The translations under genes and the position numbers were made by a program. This document shows, one piece after another, positions 31,601-46,289 of a DNA stretch of 60,000 nucleotides. The DNA is from Adiantum capillus-veneris. Taxonomy: Eukaryota; Streptophyta; Polypodiopsida; Polypodiales; Pteridaceae. The notes below the pieces were generated by a model. It worked only from the letters and a program-made list of their open reading frames with translations. It was not told the DNA's origin and did not search any database. The stretch lies in the NCBI GenBank assembly GCA_014529385.2, contig CM043964.1:105017587-105077586 (forward strand), written 5' to 3'. How positions within the stretch are numbered: the first letter of the stretch is position 1; each line of letters starts with the position of its first letter.

Positions 31601-33801
31601 AGTGGGGACCTCTACCCCAAACTATCCATGATAGTAAACAAAGAAGATACACTCCATTCACACATTGACCTTGAAACAATAGAGATAACTTATTTCAATG
31701 GAGCTAGCTTGAACAAGTAGTGGACCTTCAACCTTGGGCTAAAACCTCCATAACACAATGAATAATAGGTGGTGGAACTTTTCCCCCAACCATCCATAGT
31801 ACTAAGCAAAGTAGCTACACTCCATTCACACATTAACTTCAAAACAATAGAGATATCTTCATTCAATAGAGCTAGCTTGGTCAGATGGTGGACCTTCAAA
31901 CAACCTTGGGCTAAAACCTCCATAACACAATAGTAAGTAGGTTGGACAAGTGGTGAACCGCTGACCCAAACCATCCATGGTATTCAACATAGAAGTTACA
32001 CTACATTTACAAATTGACCTTCGAACAATAGAAATGGATTCTTTCAATAGATCTAGCTTCGACAGGTAGTGGACTTTCAAACCACCTTGGTCTAAAACCT
32101 CAATAACACAGTGGTTAGTGGGTTGGACAAGTGTTGGACCTCTATCCCAAACCATCCACACTATCAAAGTAGAGATAGGACTATTCAATACAGATAGCCT
32201 AGATAGGTGGTGGACCTTCAAACCACCTTGGGCTAAAACCTCCATAACACAATGGTTAGTAGGTTAGACAAGTGATCATGGACCTATGCCCCAAAATAAC
32301 CATGGTAGTAAACATAGTAGCTACACTCCATGCACACATTGATCTTGAAACAATAGAGATAGCTTCTTTAAAAAGACCTAACTTGTACAAGTGGTGGACC
32401 TTCAAACAACCTTGGGCTAAAACTTGCATAACACAATGGTTAGTAGGTTGGACAAGTAGTGGACCTTTGCCCCAAACCATCCCTGGTAGTAAACATAGTA
32501 CACACTCCGATCACAAATTGAACTTCAAAAACTAGAGATAGCTGCTTGCAATAGAGCTAGCTTGGACAAGTGGTGGACCTTTAAACCAACTAGGGCTAAA
32601 ACCTTTATAACACAAGGGACAGTAGGTTGGAGAAGTGGTGGACCTCTGCCCCGAACCATCCATGGTAGTAAACATAGTAGCTACACTCCATTCACACATT
32701 GACCTTCAAACAATAGAGATATGATTATTGAATAGAGCTAACTTGGATAGGAGGTTGGACAGGTGGTGGACCTTTAAACCACCTTGGGCTAAAACCTCCA
32801 TAACACAATGGTTAGTAGGTTGGACAAGTGGTGGACCTCCACCCCAAACCATACATGGTTGTAAACATAGTAGCTACTCTTCATTCACACATTGACCTTC
32901 AAACAATAGAGAAAGCTTCTTTCAATAGAGCTATCTTGGTCAAATGGTGGACCTTCAAAAAATCTGTGGCTAAAACCTCCATAACACACTGTAAGTAGGT
33001 TCGATGAGTGGTGAACCTATGTCCCAAACCATCCATGGTAATAAACATAGTAGCTACACTGCATTCACAAATTGACCTTTAAACCATAGAGATAGATTCT
33101 TTCAATAGATCATGCTTGGACATGTGGTAGACCTTCAAACCACCTTGGTCTATAACCTCAATAACACAGTGGATAGTGGGTTGGACTAGTGTTGGACCTC
33201 TACCCCAAACCATCCCCACTATCAGATTAGAGATAGGACTATTCAATACAAATAGTTTGGATAGGTGGTGGACCTTCAAACCACCTGGGGCTAACCTCCA
33301 TAACACAATGGTTAGTAGGTGGGACAAGTGATGGACCTATGCCCCAAAACAACCATGGTAGTAAGCATAGTATCTACACTCCATGGACGCATTGATCTTC
33401 GAACAATAGAGATAGCTTCTTTAAAAAGAGCTAGCTTGTACAAGTAGTGGACCTTCAAAAACTCTTGGACTATAACCTGTATAACACAATGGTTAGTAGG
33501 TTGGACAAGTGGTGGACCTATGCCCAAAACCATCCCTGGTAGTAAACATAGTAGACACTCCATTCACACATTGACCTACAAACAATAGAGATAGCTGCTT
33601 TCCATAGATCTAGCTTGTACATGACCTTGAAACAATAGAGAAATCTTCTTTCAATAGATCTAGCTTGGACATGTGATGGAACTTCAAACCACCTTGGGCT
33701 GAAACCTTTATAACACAAGGGATAGTAAATTGGACAAGTGTTGGATCTCTACCCAAAACCATCCATGCTATCAGAGTAGAGATATGATTATTCGATAGAG
33801 C
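28662..33801. repeat. Satellite array C with higher-order structure
   Basis: Class I monomers, long and short types as in array B. Higher-order copies can be recognised by shared oddities. The CATGACCTTCAAACAATAG truncated unit occurs at 20,611, 29,803 and 33,620; the AAAAAGAGCTAGCTTGTACA unit at about 29,605, 32,368 and 33,422; short monomers with GACTAGTGTTGGACC at about 29,364 and 33,183. The array starts at the gag junction and is cut at 33,802 by an LTR. Confidence 0.95.
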
Positions 33802-34686
33802 TGTTAGCAGCAAGATAGCACGGACACCATTTTTCGGAGTTCTCCTTGTAAAATAGTTATTATTTTGATAAATGGGGAGCGAGGGCTACAAGCTTCCAGA
33901 TTGTATCAGGCCCGTATCAGCCAATCAATTCCGAGCTTTGGTAGAACTCCTGATTATTAGTTTTGACCACCCAAAAACCTTGGCAAAGGTTTAAAAGCCA
34001 ATTTTTGTAAGTTTTTTATAAGTTTTCGGATAAGAAATACACAGCATGAGCTAACGGCGCTCACTTCTCTCCTTCTCGTGCTTCCTACTCCCTCTCCGGT
34101 TGTCACATTGCGATTGTTTTTGTTGCAATGAAACCGCAGGGAAGAGCTCTATGCATTGGTGTAAGCCATTCACAGTATTTCATAGCTTTTGGCGTCGCCT
34201 TGCGGCCTAATTTCATCATAACTAGGAATTTACTCTTTTAAATCAAAAACTAAGCATAGGCGGGGTATTGGGGCATCAGTGCTAAGCATTTAGATGCATT
34301 CTGGGTTGTAAACGACTAGGTCAAAAATCCACTACTGTTAATAATCGCAATTTTGGAACTTGACCTAAAGTGGGGTTTGAGACCATATGCATGTGTGCTC
34401 AGGTCTTGTAAACTTGTCCTAGAAGTTTTGTTACGTTTGGATGTCATTTGATGTTGTAACGGATGTGATTTTCTTGCCAATGAGCGATTGGCTTGTGGTG
34501 ATTTCAGTCACTTGAGTATGGCTTGAGTTAGATGCGAGTTGTTAGTTGTTTTCCGAGAGATTGACAATTTCTTGTAGCATCTATGCACTAGTCAAGTCAG
34601 CTTCGTCCCATGGTTTGAGAAATTAACCGTGGTTCTCGCTAATACTGCAATAAGATAGGATGGTGAGGTTAGACATGCGTCCCACA
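33802..34686 (+). mobile_element. 885-bp LTR inserted in the satellite
   Basis: The satellite phrase GATAGAGC is interrupted by TGTTAGCAGCAAGATAGCAC, and the segment ends ..GTCCCACA immediately before TT and a primer-binding site. TG...CA ends and the PBS fix this as a 5' LTR in plus orientation. A TTTTTTATAAG box at about 34,011 is a promoter candidate. No matching 3' LTR is seen in the window, so the rest of the element has been rearranged or its far end lost. Confidence 0.8.
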
Positions 34687-34688
34687 TT

Positions 34689-34706
34689 TGGCGCCGCTGT
34701 CGAGGA
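34689..34706 (+). promoter_or_regulatory. Primer-binding site of the 33.8-kb LTR element
   Basis: TGGCGCCGCTGTCGAGGA begins two bases after the LTR. It resembles the TGGCGCCGTTGCCGGGGA site of many plant Ty3/gypsy elements, usually attributed to tRNA-Asp. Confidence 0.75.
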
Positions 34707-35570
34707 ATGAAGAGACCTAAACTAGGAAAAACACGAGCATCCTACGTAGTTGGAGGTAAAAATTTCAAGAGTTGGCCAAAACTCAGATTATTTATTTTCT
34801 CTTGACAATTTAGGTCAAATTAAGTTTTGACTTGATTCATAGGCTCATAAAAAGATTTTCTTTGAGAAAATTGCAAAAAAGTGCTCATTTCAAGTCTAAA
34901 GGTAATAATCGTGATTATCAATTTTCTGCTCTAAATTGGACAAGGTTCATACCATTGACTCATTGCATGTGTACAAACAACTTTTGTAAGCCCAAAAGAT
35001 TTGGATCACTAAATTGGCAAAAAATTGGGTAAAAACTAAAGTTTGTACTGACTTTTTGAATCTTGAGTATAAATTTGTTGAAATTTGTTTCATAGGCTTA
35101 TGATGATGCGATAAACATGTGTATATGCTTAGTTGACCAAAAGCAAAAATTTATCAGAAGTAAATAATCGTGATTATTTACATCTGTCCTAAATTTCAAC
35201 TTTTTTGACCAAGTCTGCATATCACTCACTAGCTTCAACATGTTGTAATAAGTCCACAAACCAAATTTGGTAATATTTGGACCACTAGAGTGAAATTTGT
35301 GACTAAAATTGCAAAGTTAGTCTGCGGACAGATAATTGATGACCATTTGATCAAAAATTATCCAAACTTGATGAAAGTTGGCTAGTGACATTAACTTAAG
35401 ATGCTTAGCAGATCTTTGTCAAAGTTGGGGCAAAAAATTGCAAAAATATAGCTACAGTAAATAATCACGATTATTTACATCTGCTTCAAAACTTGATGAT
35501 TTTCATAAAGAGTGAGGTAGATATTTTTATTTTCACATTATTCACATGCCACAACATGTCATCATAACGT
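34707..35570 (+). other. Leader with diverged 260-300-bp repeats and palindromes
   Basis: Non-coding AT-rich leader. A palindrome with 10-bp arms GTAAATAATC and a 2-base centre occurs at 35,160-35,181 and 35,457-35,478, with a partial copy (ATAATCGTGATTAT) at 34,905-34,918 and a half-copy (AATAATCG) inside the LTR near 34,340. Flanking words (GATTCATAGGCT, ACATCTG, AAAAATTGCAAAAA) recur at the same spacing, so these are diverged tandem repeats. Confidence 0.7.
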
Positions 35571-35880
35571 TAAATATTGTGTAGTGTCCATGCTACATGA
35601 ACAACAATGCCAAGAGGATATCGCCCTCATTGTCTGCATTGGCGGTCTTCCAAGTGACTGAAAGGGAAGGGGAACCTGAAGCTTAATAACACAAAGGTGG
35701 AAGTAGATACCACCCTCACAAAGGAGGTCAAAAACCAAGTGCAAGGTATCATATTTGATAAGATTTAAGATTGTCTAGTGTCCATGCTATGTGAATGACA
35801 ATGCCAAGAGGATGTCGCCTTCAATGATCACATTGGCGGGCTTCCTAGCGACTCAAAAGGAGAAGGGGACCTCAAGTTCC
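35571..35880 (+). repeat. Direct repeat, about 110 bp, spacing about 193 bp
   Basis: The block GTGTCCATGCTA...CAATGCCAAGAGGAT...TTGGCGG is at 35,584-35,680 and again at 35,777-35,870. Read in one frame both copies give a SMLHEQQCQEDIA-like peptide followed by HIGGLPSDS, suggesting duplicated coding sequence. Confidence 0.8.
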
Positions 35881-36119
35881 ATGAGTCATTTTCTCATATC
35901 CAAACAATAGCCCACATGGTACAATGGGGTCAACTACAACCAACTCTCTTATACACAAAAAGTCACACCAACCATGCAACCTTCACTTTCAAAACCAAGG
36001 CGGATCAAATCAAACTCCTTGAGCAATTGAGGTTTCTCAAGGACACCAAGTTTTGGTTTGCAAAAGATCTAACACCCACCTTACTCAAGAATAATAAGGA
36101 CGGAGTCCAAAAGATATAA
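35777..36119 (+). pseudogene. Element-encoded protein fragment, unknown
   Basis: After one stop the frame continues HIGGLPSDSKGEGDLKFHES, FSHIQTIAHMVQWGQLQPTL and LLEQLRFLKDTKFWFAKDLT, ending LLKNNKDGVQKI-stop at 36,119. The (F)W-A-x-D-L-T-P motif near the end resembles a motif seen near the C terminus of ORF1-like proteins of some retroelements. This is a weak resemblance. It sits 1.1 kb downstream of the PBS of the 33.8-kb LTR element. Confidence 0.35.
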
Positions 36120-37110
36120 CAAGTGCACACATTAGGAAAATGGTCAGTTTAGTGATGACAAGATAAAGACATTATCCAGTAGATTTGAACTCCCAAACCA
36201 ACTCCCTCCCTACCTACACCTTCTTAAGTTTTGTTCATTTCATTTTATCTTCCCTTTATCACACCTTTCTAGACCCTTACTTCTTAATTAAGATGTATCC
36301 AACAACCCCTTCATTGAGAAGAAACTTTGTAATGTTTTGTTTTCAGGCCCATAGGTCATATATGATCTTCGTGGATGATAATTCAATCTATTTGTCTATC
36401 TATGTCTACCTATGATAGATGTAATAATGAGCAGAATGCATATTTATTGAGAATTCCAAATGGACGCTAGCATGCAGAGAGAAAATATCAAAGTGAGGTA
36501 GATAAGTAGGTCCCACATGCAATCCACCAAAGGGGAGATCCAAAAAGATTTTATATGCAGCGACAAATAGAGAGGACCTTTGATTCTACCAAGATGTCAA
36601 AGCATATAAGTGAAAAAGGGTTGAAGGATTTTTTGAATCTCAAGAGCAGGTGCACGTATCTATTCATTCAAAGTGTTCTTTTCCCTAGGAATCTTGGAGG
36701 CAAGGAGTAGCCACATGTATTCAAACTTGTCTAAGACCAAGCATGATGCCATGCATGCATGTATTGATGAAAAAATTAGCTTGTATGAGGCAATTGGCAC
36801 AAACATGGCAATGGCAATGGAAATGGGAATGCTACAAAGTGTCAAATACTGTGCTTATCTTAAAGGTTATATTGTCTCTCCTAGTAGTAGAATCAATGAT
36901 CATGCACATAAGTTCTTAAGTGAATCATCAACTGCATCAGCTACCAAATCACTGGGTGATTTGACTCAATATTCAATGATACAAACCCCTTCAGATAAAT
37001 AGTTTTCCCTGTTGAGAGAAGAGTATTAAGAAGAAGTGACCAATATTTGTTGATGTGAACTTTGTTCTTGAAGAAGGTAGTCATAGACCAGATGACCTTA
37101 TGCAGGTCAA
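36120..37110. other. AT-rich region with one unrecognised ORF
   Basis: A 109-codon plus-strand ORF (36,673-37,002) reads MFFSLGILEARSSHMYSNLS, then KTKHDAMHACIDEKISLYEA and KSLGDLTQYSMIQTPSDK. I recognise no domain and no splice context. It may be a decayed element fragment or chance. Confidence 0.25.
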
Positions 37111-37169
37111 CAATAAATATGCTCAATTGGGCCATCCAAATTGGATGGCCCAGATGAGCATCTTTATTG
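37111..37169. repeat. 59-bp near-perfect palindrome
   Basis: Two 29-base arms (37,111-37,139 and 37,141-37,169) around a single A match at 26 of 29 positions; the inner 12 bp (TGGGCCATCCAA) are perfect. It could form a cruciform or an RNA hairpin with almost no loop. Confidence 0.95.
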
Positions 37170-39480
37170 TTTAAAAGGCGTATATTGATAATATGCGTGG
37201 CAATATGCATGATAATATTTGTGGTGATAATCACGGCTATATTACCGCTCCTATTACCACATATATTGTTGTTAAACCACTACATCACCCTTTTCCGCTA
37301 TTATTTCCACACACACAGTATTTTCTCTTTATATTTTCCTTTGGTAATCAACAAAAATGCTAGTGGTTTTGGAATTTTCCTCTTATAGTGGTACATGACA
37401 ATAGAATATGCAGTATGTAGACGACGACAGAAATAACCATATTTATTTGTTTAAATCTAAGAGTTTTATTTTCTACACATGATTATAAACATTATTTTTT
37501 ACAAGTATGGTTTACAGACTTAGCAATTGAGGATAATTACTTTTTAACGTTGAGATATGTAAAAAGGTGATAACATATTTATATATTACAAATGATAGGT
37601 GAAAAATGCATTAGGAGTCAATGGAATATGTAAAAAAATAGTAAATTTATCAATGTGTTATTATGGAAGTTCTTTTTATGAGCTACGATCACTATACATT
37701 TGAGTGGATAGTTTGTAATTCACTTTGAGTATTCAAGAAATCTATAAAAGAAAATGTCCAAGAGAAAAATGCTCATTTTTACATGAGGGAACATTGCACT
37801 CAGTGTCTGTGTCATTCTTCTCTCTTCTCTTGCTATGCCAGTGTAATACTCCACTCTAGGAGGTGTATCTACATGCACTCCCTCACTATTTCTCACTCTT
37901 TGTCTCTCTCTCACCTAGTGTATAACCTGATTTTAATGCACATGTTATTGGTTGGGTATGCAGATTTGCTATTTTTATGGTTTGTATTATGTTATTTTTG
38001 GTATTTGGTATGTCTCATATGTTATCTATCTGTAGCACATTCTAGAGAGTTCTATGATGCAATTGTATGGGAAATGTTAGAGACGACAAGACTCTATATC
38101 CAACTTCTAATGAACTTACCTAGAGGTATGAATTGAAGACTTGAAAGGTAGGTGTGTGTAAACTTGAACTATCCCCAAAGTGTCCCATCTATCTTTTCTA
38201 ATGGTTATTTCCTACCCTATGGGAGGTACCACCTAACTGTAATCACCATGTGTTCAGTCCCATGGGAGGAAGGAGGCATATCAATAGAGGAGAATTGGGC
38301 TTGAATAAATGTAAAGGGGAGAGAATGTGACTTGGGGCATGCAATTCATACAATAGAATTCCAAGCAATGGATATATAAACTTCTTACTATATGAGTCTC
38401 ACCAAGAGTTTGAAATATGTATGAGCACATGTGCAAGATGTCAAAAACATGAAAAAAGACTCGGAACATGTCTCTCTTGCCAAATGCCCCTCTCATTGAC
38501 CTACACATGCTATGAAGCATATGTGCACAAGGAAATGTTGTTATTTTTGGGAGGTCATGTCTACAAATAAATGTGTTGTTTCTAGGATTCCTTGAGTATC
38601 ATAGAAGATCCTTATTGAGGCTAAGGATGGTTTTTTGTCTTCTCCCTATCATGGTGTACAAGATGTATCCTATGTTTGGTCCATTATTGTAAAGTGGGCA
38701 AACGATGTTTTATTTAGAATTTACTCAAGATGCAACTAAGTGGACAAAGACTTTTGTTTTCAAAGTTTACTCAGACGCAATGGTGGTACGTAACCTCATG
38801 TGTGGGTTTCCTTTCCCCTTCTAGTGAGTAGTTGCTATAACTCTCCTTTTCTTCTTTCCTCACCATGGTCCAGGGTGTGCCTAGATGGCTCTATTGACCA
38901 CCAATGCAAACTTTTTCTTCGTCCCATATGGTGATTTAACCCTCATTGTACATAATTTCTTTACTCACTGAGGGAGTTTTCCCATGATTATAATGTAGCC
39001 CTTTGTAGTAGAAGTGGTTTGGAGCCCTATGAGAAATTATATTAAACTACTAGAAGGATATTTTTTCTCAGAAAACAAAAACTCTCCTTTTCTTAATACA
39101 TCTCATCTTTCCTCCAAGAAAAAGACATGGAAACTCAAGCCTACATGTGCCCCTAATTCATTTAATTAAGATTTATTTCAGACTAGATGACAATAGATTA
39201 AAAATTAGTAGGAGTTGTGAGATGTCGTTATGAATGAAATGAAGTATGTGGAATTTCAAACATGTGGAAGAGATGGAAGATGAAAATTAATTTAAATTTA
39301 TGGAAATTCAAACAATGTAGAGGAAATGAAAAGAGGAGTCTCCTTTTCCTATGCGAGAGAAATCTTGTGAGTGATAACTCTCTCGAACTCATATCCGCTT
39401 TTAAAGAGACTCTTCTTAAGTTTAATGATAAGTATTAAATTTGAAATTTAGAAGAAGACCTTGATAGTATATCATGGGGA
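37170..39480. other. AT-rich DNA without a recognisable gene
   Basis: No conserved domain, LTR edge or TIR was recognised on either strand. A 117-codon hydrophobic plus ORF at 37,783-38,136 follows a TATAAAAG (37,743) but has low-complexity SLSLS sequence and no family resemblance. Confidence 0.4.
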
Positions 39481-40139
<659 letters not shown>

Positions 40140-40190
40140 ATGTGGCCTCCTCTTCCAAGGGATCAAGAAACATAGAGAAAAGGGAAAAGG

Positions 40191-40469
40191 GTGGTTGACA
40201 CAGAAAGCTTCACTCCTTCTAGGAAAACTTACAAATCTAAAGTGTTTACTTCAGGCTATTCCTTGCATAACTTTTATGAGGTGCTCATGGAAGACATGCC
40301 TTCACCAGGGACCTTGGCTACTATAGATACCATATTAGAAAATCATGACTCCAATAAGAAAACTAGATTACAATATGAAGAAGGACAAGGTGTTCAACTA
40401 GAGGTTCATATGCATGATAATGATAGTGAGGATAGGGAGACCCAAGTAGTGTTTAATACTCCCCAATGA
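40191..40469 (+). pseudogene. LINE ORF1 C-terminal relic
   Basis: A 92-codon frame (MVDTESFTPSRKTYKSKVF to VVFNTPQ) ends in TGA overlapping the next ATG (ATGA, 40,466-40,469). Low complexity, acidic C-terminal half (HDNDSEDRE). It is called ORF1 only because of its place just before the endonuclease ORF. Confidence 0.4.
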
Positions 40470-42330
40470 AGTTTGCAGCATTCAATGTGAAGGGGCTTAA
40501 TGATCCCACGCGTGTGTACTCGTTTAATAAAAGGATGTTGTCTTCAAATTTGGATGTCTATTTTGTTGAAGAGCATAAAACAAATAATAGAGCTGGTAAA
40601 ATTTCGTATTATAGAGGGATGAGTTGTTTTTATGGGGGAGCCAGGCAGGATACTCAGATGTATTGACATGCATTTAAGATTCATTATGTACCACCCTAGT
40701 TATAGATGCTCAATCTTCTTGATTGATACTGAATGGGGGAAAAAAGCCTTAGGAAACATTTATGCTGACAACAATCCTAACATGAGGAAAGACCTTTGGG
40801 ACTGGATAGACTTTGATCACCTGCATGCATGTATTGTTGGAGGAAACTTCAATATGGTGTGTTCTACTGGGGATAATACATCTCCTACAATTGTTATGTC
40901 ACACTCAAAAGCCTCAAGCTGAGATGCTTTAGCCTCTGGTAATTGGAATGATGCATGGCTAACTCACGAGAACATGCAGAATGGGTTTACCTTTCACCCT
41001 CATTCTCACACATCCTCATGGTTCAGACTTGATCAACTATATTTTATTGAAACTAAGAGCTTTTTCTCAATTGAATGTTGAAATTCAAGTGTCTCTTTTT
41101 TATCATTCTCCTTTGGTTTTAAGTTTGGTTAATGTTGATATGAAATCCTTTCACAATGTGGGGTCTATTAGGACCCTCCTGATTAACAACACACTATTGG
41201 ATATTTAGGGTTTTAAACAAGCAGTGTCCAGTGCAATAAAAACATCTTTGCTATAGTATGGTATGCAAAAACGTGTGATAGCCTGTCTATAGTTCTATGC
41301 AAAGATGCAACACTGAATTAGACTCAATAAAAAGAGGGTTTCCATGGGAAAAACAAAAGATGTAAGGCATGCTACAAAAATGTAAAGTTAATCATGGCTT
41401 AGGATGTACATCAAATGAGTGATAGGGACATTGATTTTCTTAGGAATTCCGAATAGATTCTTAAACAATATGAAGTAGAGAGAGAAACTAGAGCTAGGTT
41501 TCTATGTAAACATCATGAGCTCAGGGATGTTCATTGTTCTTCTATTTTTTTTTCAAAAATCTACATACCAAGCATCCTACAGAATGAATTCACCATCTCA
41601 CCACTAAGGATCGGAGGTCCATTTGAGAACCAATTCACATCATGGAGGAATGTATTAAATAGTTTGAGGTAATTTTGAACAAACTAGTAGAGAAGTCTTT
41701 TGAAAGATAGCAGGCTATTGAGCTCCTCAATTTTGTAGTGAATCCATGCATTGAGGAATGTAATGGAAAGAGATTGGAAGAACCTTTTGAGGCAAAGGAA
41801 ATTATATGGGCCCTCAAGAAAGTGGGCAATTATAAAACACCAGGTGTGCGTTGTCTTACAAAGTCATTCATATTGACATTCTAGGAAAAATTGAATCCAT
41901 TGATAGTGACAGTCATTAACAAGATATGGCAGTATCAATGCATGGAGCTATTGTTGAAATAATGGCTCATTAATCTCTTGCCTAAGAAAACTTTTGTTGC
42001 TAGTTTGTCAGATTGGAGACCCATAACAACGATGGGTATAAATTATTAAATGTTAGCTAAGGCCATAGCCATTAGAATCTCTCCCTTTCTTAGGAAACAT
42101 GTGTGTGAGGCATAAACAAGATTCATTTGGGGCAAATCTATCTTTGACTATTTCCTGCCTTTACTGGGCTAGTCAAATAAAGCTCTGTTCAGACTCAAAC
42201 CTTTGTTTATTAAATTTCTATGGGGAGATTCTCCTAGTTCGTGGCTTGCTTGGGGAAAAGGTACATTGTCTTGTTAAAACAATTCAAAAGATTGAGAAGG
42301 GGGGTCCTAGAAAAGTATAGATGTTAGTTT
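40466..42330 (+). pseudogene. LINE ORF2: endonuclease and fragments of RT
   Basis: Starts MKFAAFNVKGLNDPTRVYSF (Asn motif of EEP endonucleases), VYFVEEHKTNN (QEH position reads EEH), then in another frame KKALGNIYADNNPNMRKDLW and CIVGGNFNMV (GDFN reads GNFN), with NGFTF at about 40,980. RT motifs: EIIWALKKVGNYKTPGVRCL (41,800), LSDWRPITTMGI and MLAKAIAIRISPFL (42,010-42,080), then an abrupt jump to IKFLWGDSPSSWLAWGKG (42,210). The catalytic YADD box is deleted and stops are frequent. Confidence 0.8.
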
Positions 42331-42429
42331 CACATCAAATGTGCAGAAGATGAATTAGAATCCATTGACATGGAGCTTAACCATTTTTGTGAGGAAATGA
42401 TGCCACTTGTTTAGAATACGGGATTCAAA

Positions 42430-43249
42430 ATTATTGTTTCAAATGAGAAAGCCAAACAGGTTCAAGTCATTGGTGATGGATATGACAATATTCTAATGTT
42501 GCAACATCGGTGTGTTTTTCCATTCTTTCATGGATGTTGTTTTCTTAGTCAAGGTGGACCTAATGACAAATCTTATGTGTTCAAATTTTTTACGAAAGGA
42601 CCTCCTTCGGAGGTTGAACTTGTCAATTGAAGGAGGTGAGGAGGGACAAGAGATTTTAGAAGTGCATGGGTACATTTTGATCACACTCACCGGATTGAAG
42701 GATGGGCAACTATGTCATGCTCGGTTTATGGTCCCGTGTAAGTGATCTTATAAGAACATATTAGATAGCATATTTTGATATGAGTCACCTTTTTATGCTT
42801 ATTTTTATTTTGAATACAACATGAGAGGACTGCAGGTGATTGCAATATGTGAATGCAAAGAGGAAGACGAGGAGACATAAAAACTTTTTTGGAGAAATTT
42901 AAACACAGTGATGAAGAGATGCGGGCATGAACCACTACACTTTACTGGATTCATATCTGACAAAGTTGGAGATAAATTGCTGGAAATACAAACTGTATAC
43001 AATGGAGAAAGGCATAAGGTAATGATAGGGAGGAAGAGCTCATGCCTTTTCCATTGGGAGCAGAGTCTGCACAAACACACTAAAAAACATGTCACTCCAG
43101 ATAGAAAAATGCGTCACATTGAAATGCGTGAGGCATGGTGCTTAGCAAAGAATGACATGTCCTCATGTTTCCCACCATGTATGAAAATTAAGAGTGTGTG
43201 GGTTGATCCAAAAAGGGTAGTAGAAACACACAAAACCTTGCAAAAATGA
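42430..43249 (+). pseudogene. Unrecognised coding relic (two pieces, possible intron)
   Basis: Piece 1 (about 42,430-42,630) is open: VSNEKAKQVQVIGDGYDNIL, then RCVFPFFHGCCFLSQGGPND and YVFKFFTKGPPSEVELV. A donor-like GTGTAAGTG (42,736) and acceptor-like CTGCAG (42,832) could bound an intron. Piece 2 (42,908-43,249) reads MMKRCGHEPLHFTGFISDKV, KHTKKHVTPDRKMRHIEMRE and MKIKSVWVDPKRVVETHKTL. The Cys/His-containing, basic sequence resembles a protein core, but no family is recognised. It lies between the LINE and the family R array. Confidence 0.35.
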
Positions 43250-46285
<3,036 letters not shown>

Positions 46286-46289
46286 CATC

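Larger units (their letters stand above)
40140..42345 (+). mobile_element. Second decayed LINE, plus strand
   Basis: An ORF1 tail, an EEP endonuclease, and reverse transcriptase motifs occur in LINE order but with many stops and a large internal deletion in RT. Boundaries are approximate: the 5' side abuts a (GA)n tract and no poly-A is evident. It lies between inverted copies of family R. Confidence 0.75.

Noticed and set aside
13025-33801. Regular repeats considered as a CRISPR-like array
   Set aside because: Repeats are contiguous 125-180-bp satellite monomers without unique spacers, in a plant genome with no cas genes.
13287-33813. Dozens of 60-134-codon ORFs on both strands in the satellite
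   Set aside because: All are frames through tandem monomers, with the same peptides repeated; no independent coding evidence. Noted only as a pattern in the findings.
37783-38136. 117-codon hydrophobic ORF after a TATAAAAG box
   Set aside because: Low-complexity Leu/Ser content with no recognisable signal or family; chance is more likely.
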